From Actinocrinis sp035653575 (GTDB taxonomy: Bacteria > Actinomycetota > Actinomycetes > Streptomycetales > Catenulisporaceae), in the NCBI RefSeq assembly GCF_035653575.1, contig NZ_DASRBQ010000056.1, positions 105,132-169,131 of the forward strand: DNA of 64,000 nucleotides. The letters are read 5' to 3'. Below are positions 63,784-64,000 of the stretch, piece after piece. The notes beneath the pieces are model-generated. The model was given only the letters and a program-made list of their open reading frames with translations. It was not told the DNA's origin and ran no database searches. The translations under genes were made by a program, and so were the position numbers. Positions within the stretch are counted from its first letter, which is position 1. Each line of letters opens with the position of its first letter.

Positions 63784-63812
63784 AATGTACGCGACCGCCG
63801 GTCCGGGACCAA
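63784..63812 (-). promoter_or_regulatory. Sigma70-like promoter for rplJ-rplL
   Basis: Minus strand -35 TTGGTC (63807-63812), 17-bp spacer, -10 TACATT (63784-63789). The start point near 63777 gives a leader of about 308 nt, which includes both hairpins. No gene is seen in 63470-63892. Confidence 0.7.
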
Positions 63813-63892
63813 ATCGGCTTCGTACGAAGCGGATGGTTCGGTCCCGGCCCGGCGGCCGGCGCGCACCGTGCGAGTCCCCGCTGTCAGCCCTC

Positions 63893-64000
63893 TCAGCTCG
63901 TGCTGCCGCTGCCCATCATGGAGCTGATATCGGTGACCTGGTCGGCGGGCGGCGCGGTGATCGACACCGGCTTGCCCCAGTCCGACATGTGCATGTCCAC
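63893..64000 (-). CDS. Probable lipoprotein, C-terminal end only (cut by window edge)
   Basis: The last 35 residues of a minus-strand gene: VDMHMSDWGKPVSITAPPAD, then QVTDISSMMGSGSTS and a TGA stop at 63893. The strand pattern SDWGKPVxITAPPADQVTDI is what I know from the C terminus of actinobacterial LppX/LprG-like or LolA-like lipoproteins, which often lie upstream of rplJ. The N terminus with a lipobox is outside the window, so the call is tentative. Confidence 0.55.
   Translation of the reverse strand: MDMHMSDWGKPVSITAPPADQVTDISSMMGSGSTS

Overview
This is chromosomal DNA from a high-GC actinobacterium, probably a mycelial type near Streptomyces or Catenulispora. The signs are strong GC bias at third codon positions, GTG and TTG starts (rpoA, rpoB, rpoC, tuf, truA, secY), and RpoA, RpoB and RpoC sequences of Streptomyces type. 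The organism was not identified more closely. No tRNA, rRNA, CRISPR array, insertion sequence or prophage was found.

Layout. 1-4.2 kb (minus strand): alr (partial), a bifunctional NAD(P)HX repair enzyme, acpS and glmS. 4.3-7.9 kb (plus): a four-gene operon of two ABC ATPases and two ABC-2 type permeases. 7.9-9.8 kb: a truncated VOC-family gene, an unknown protein, a P-loop kinase-like protein and a methyltransferase. 9.9-12.4 kb: glmM, then rpsI and rplM with their own promoter and terminator. 12.7-31.7 kb (all minus): the S10-spc-alpha ribosomal supercluster, transcribed from rpsJ to truA and including secY, adk, map, infA, rpmJ, rpoA and rplQ. 32.0-47.1 kb: a surface-polysaccharide island. 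47.2-51.5 kb: the str operon rpsL-rpsG-fusA-tuf. 52-54 kb: a membrane pseudokinase and a small membrane protein. 54.2-61.7 kb: rpoB-rpoC. 62.4-63.5 kb: rplJ-rplL with an L10-type leader. The window ends in the last codons of a probable lipoprotein gene.

The island is the main accessory feature. It lies between tuf and rpsJ, which are often close neighbours in Actinobacteria. It holds four GT4 glycosyltransferases, one polyprenol-phosphate-type GT2, a Wzx/MATE-like flippase, a large DUF2206-like membrane protein, two small membrane proteins and a Ser/Thr kinase with an extracellular LamG-like domain. Two paralogous secreted GH39/GH5-like hydrolases sit at its two ends. Eight genes (43.7 to 34.4 kb) form one tightly coupled operon. 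I infer a system that makes, exports, trims and senses an exopolysaccharide or cell-wall glycan. Next to its tuf-side border lies a second, vestigial copy of the last 48 bp of tuf, a possible scar of rearrangement.

Regulatory structure is rich. Sigma70-like promoters can be read upstream of rplJ, rpoB, rpsL, rpsJ and rplM. The rpsJ and rpsL leaders share a nearly identical element of about 37 nt with a hairpin, and each leader can form alternative helices. This looks like a common leader-RNA control of the two translation operons and is the best candidate here for an undescribed regulatory system. Strong hairpins also lie between rplO and secY, between rpsN and rpsH, after rpsI, after rpoC, after tuf and after rplL.
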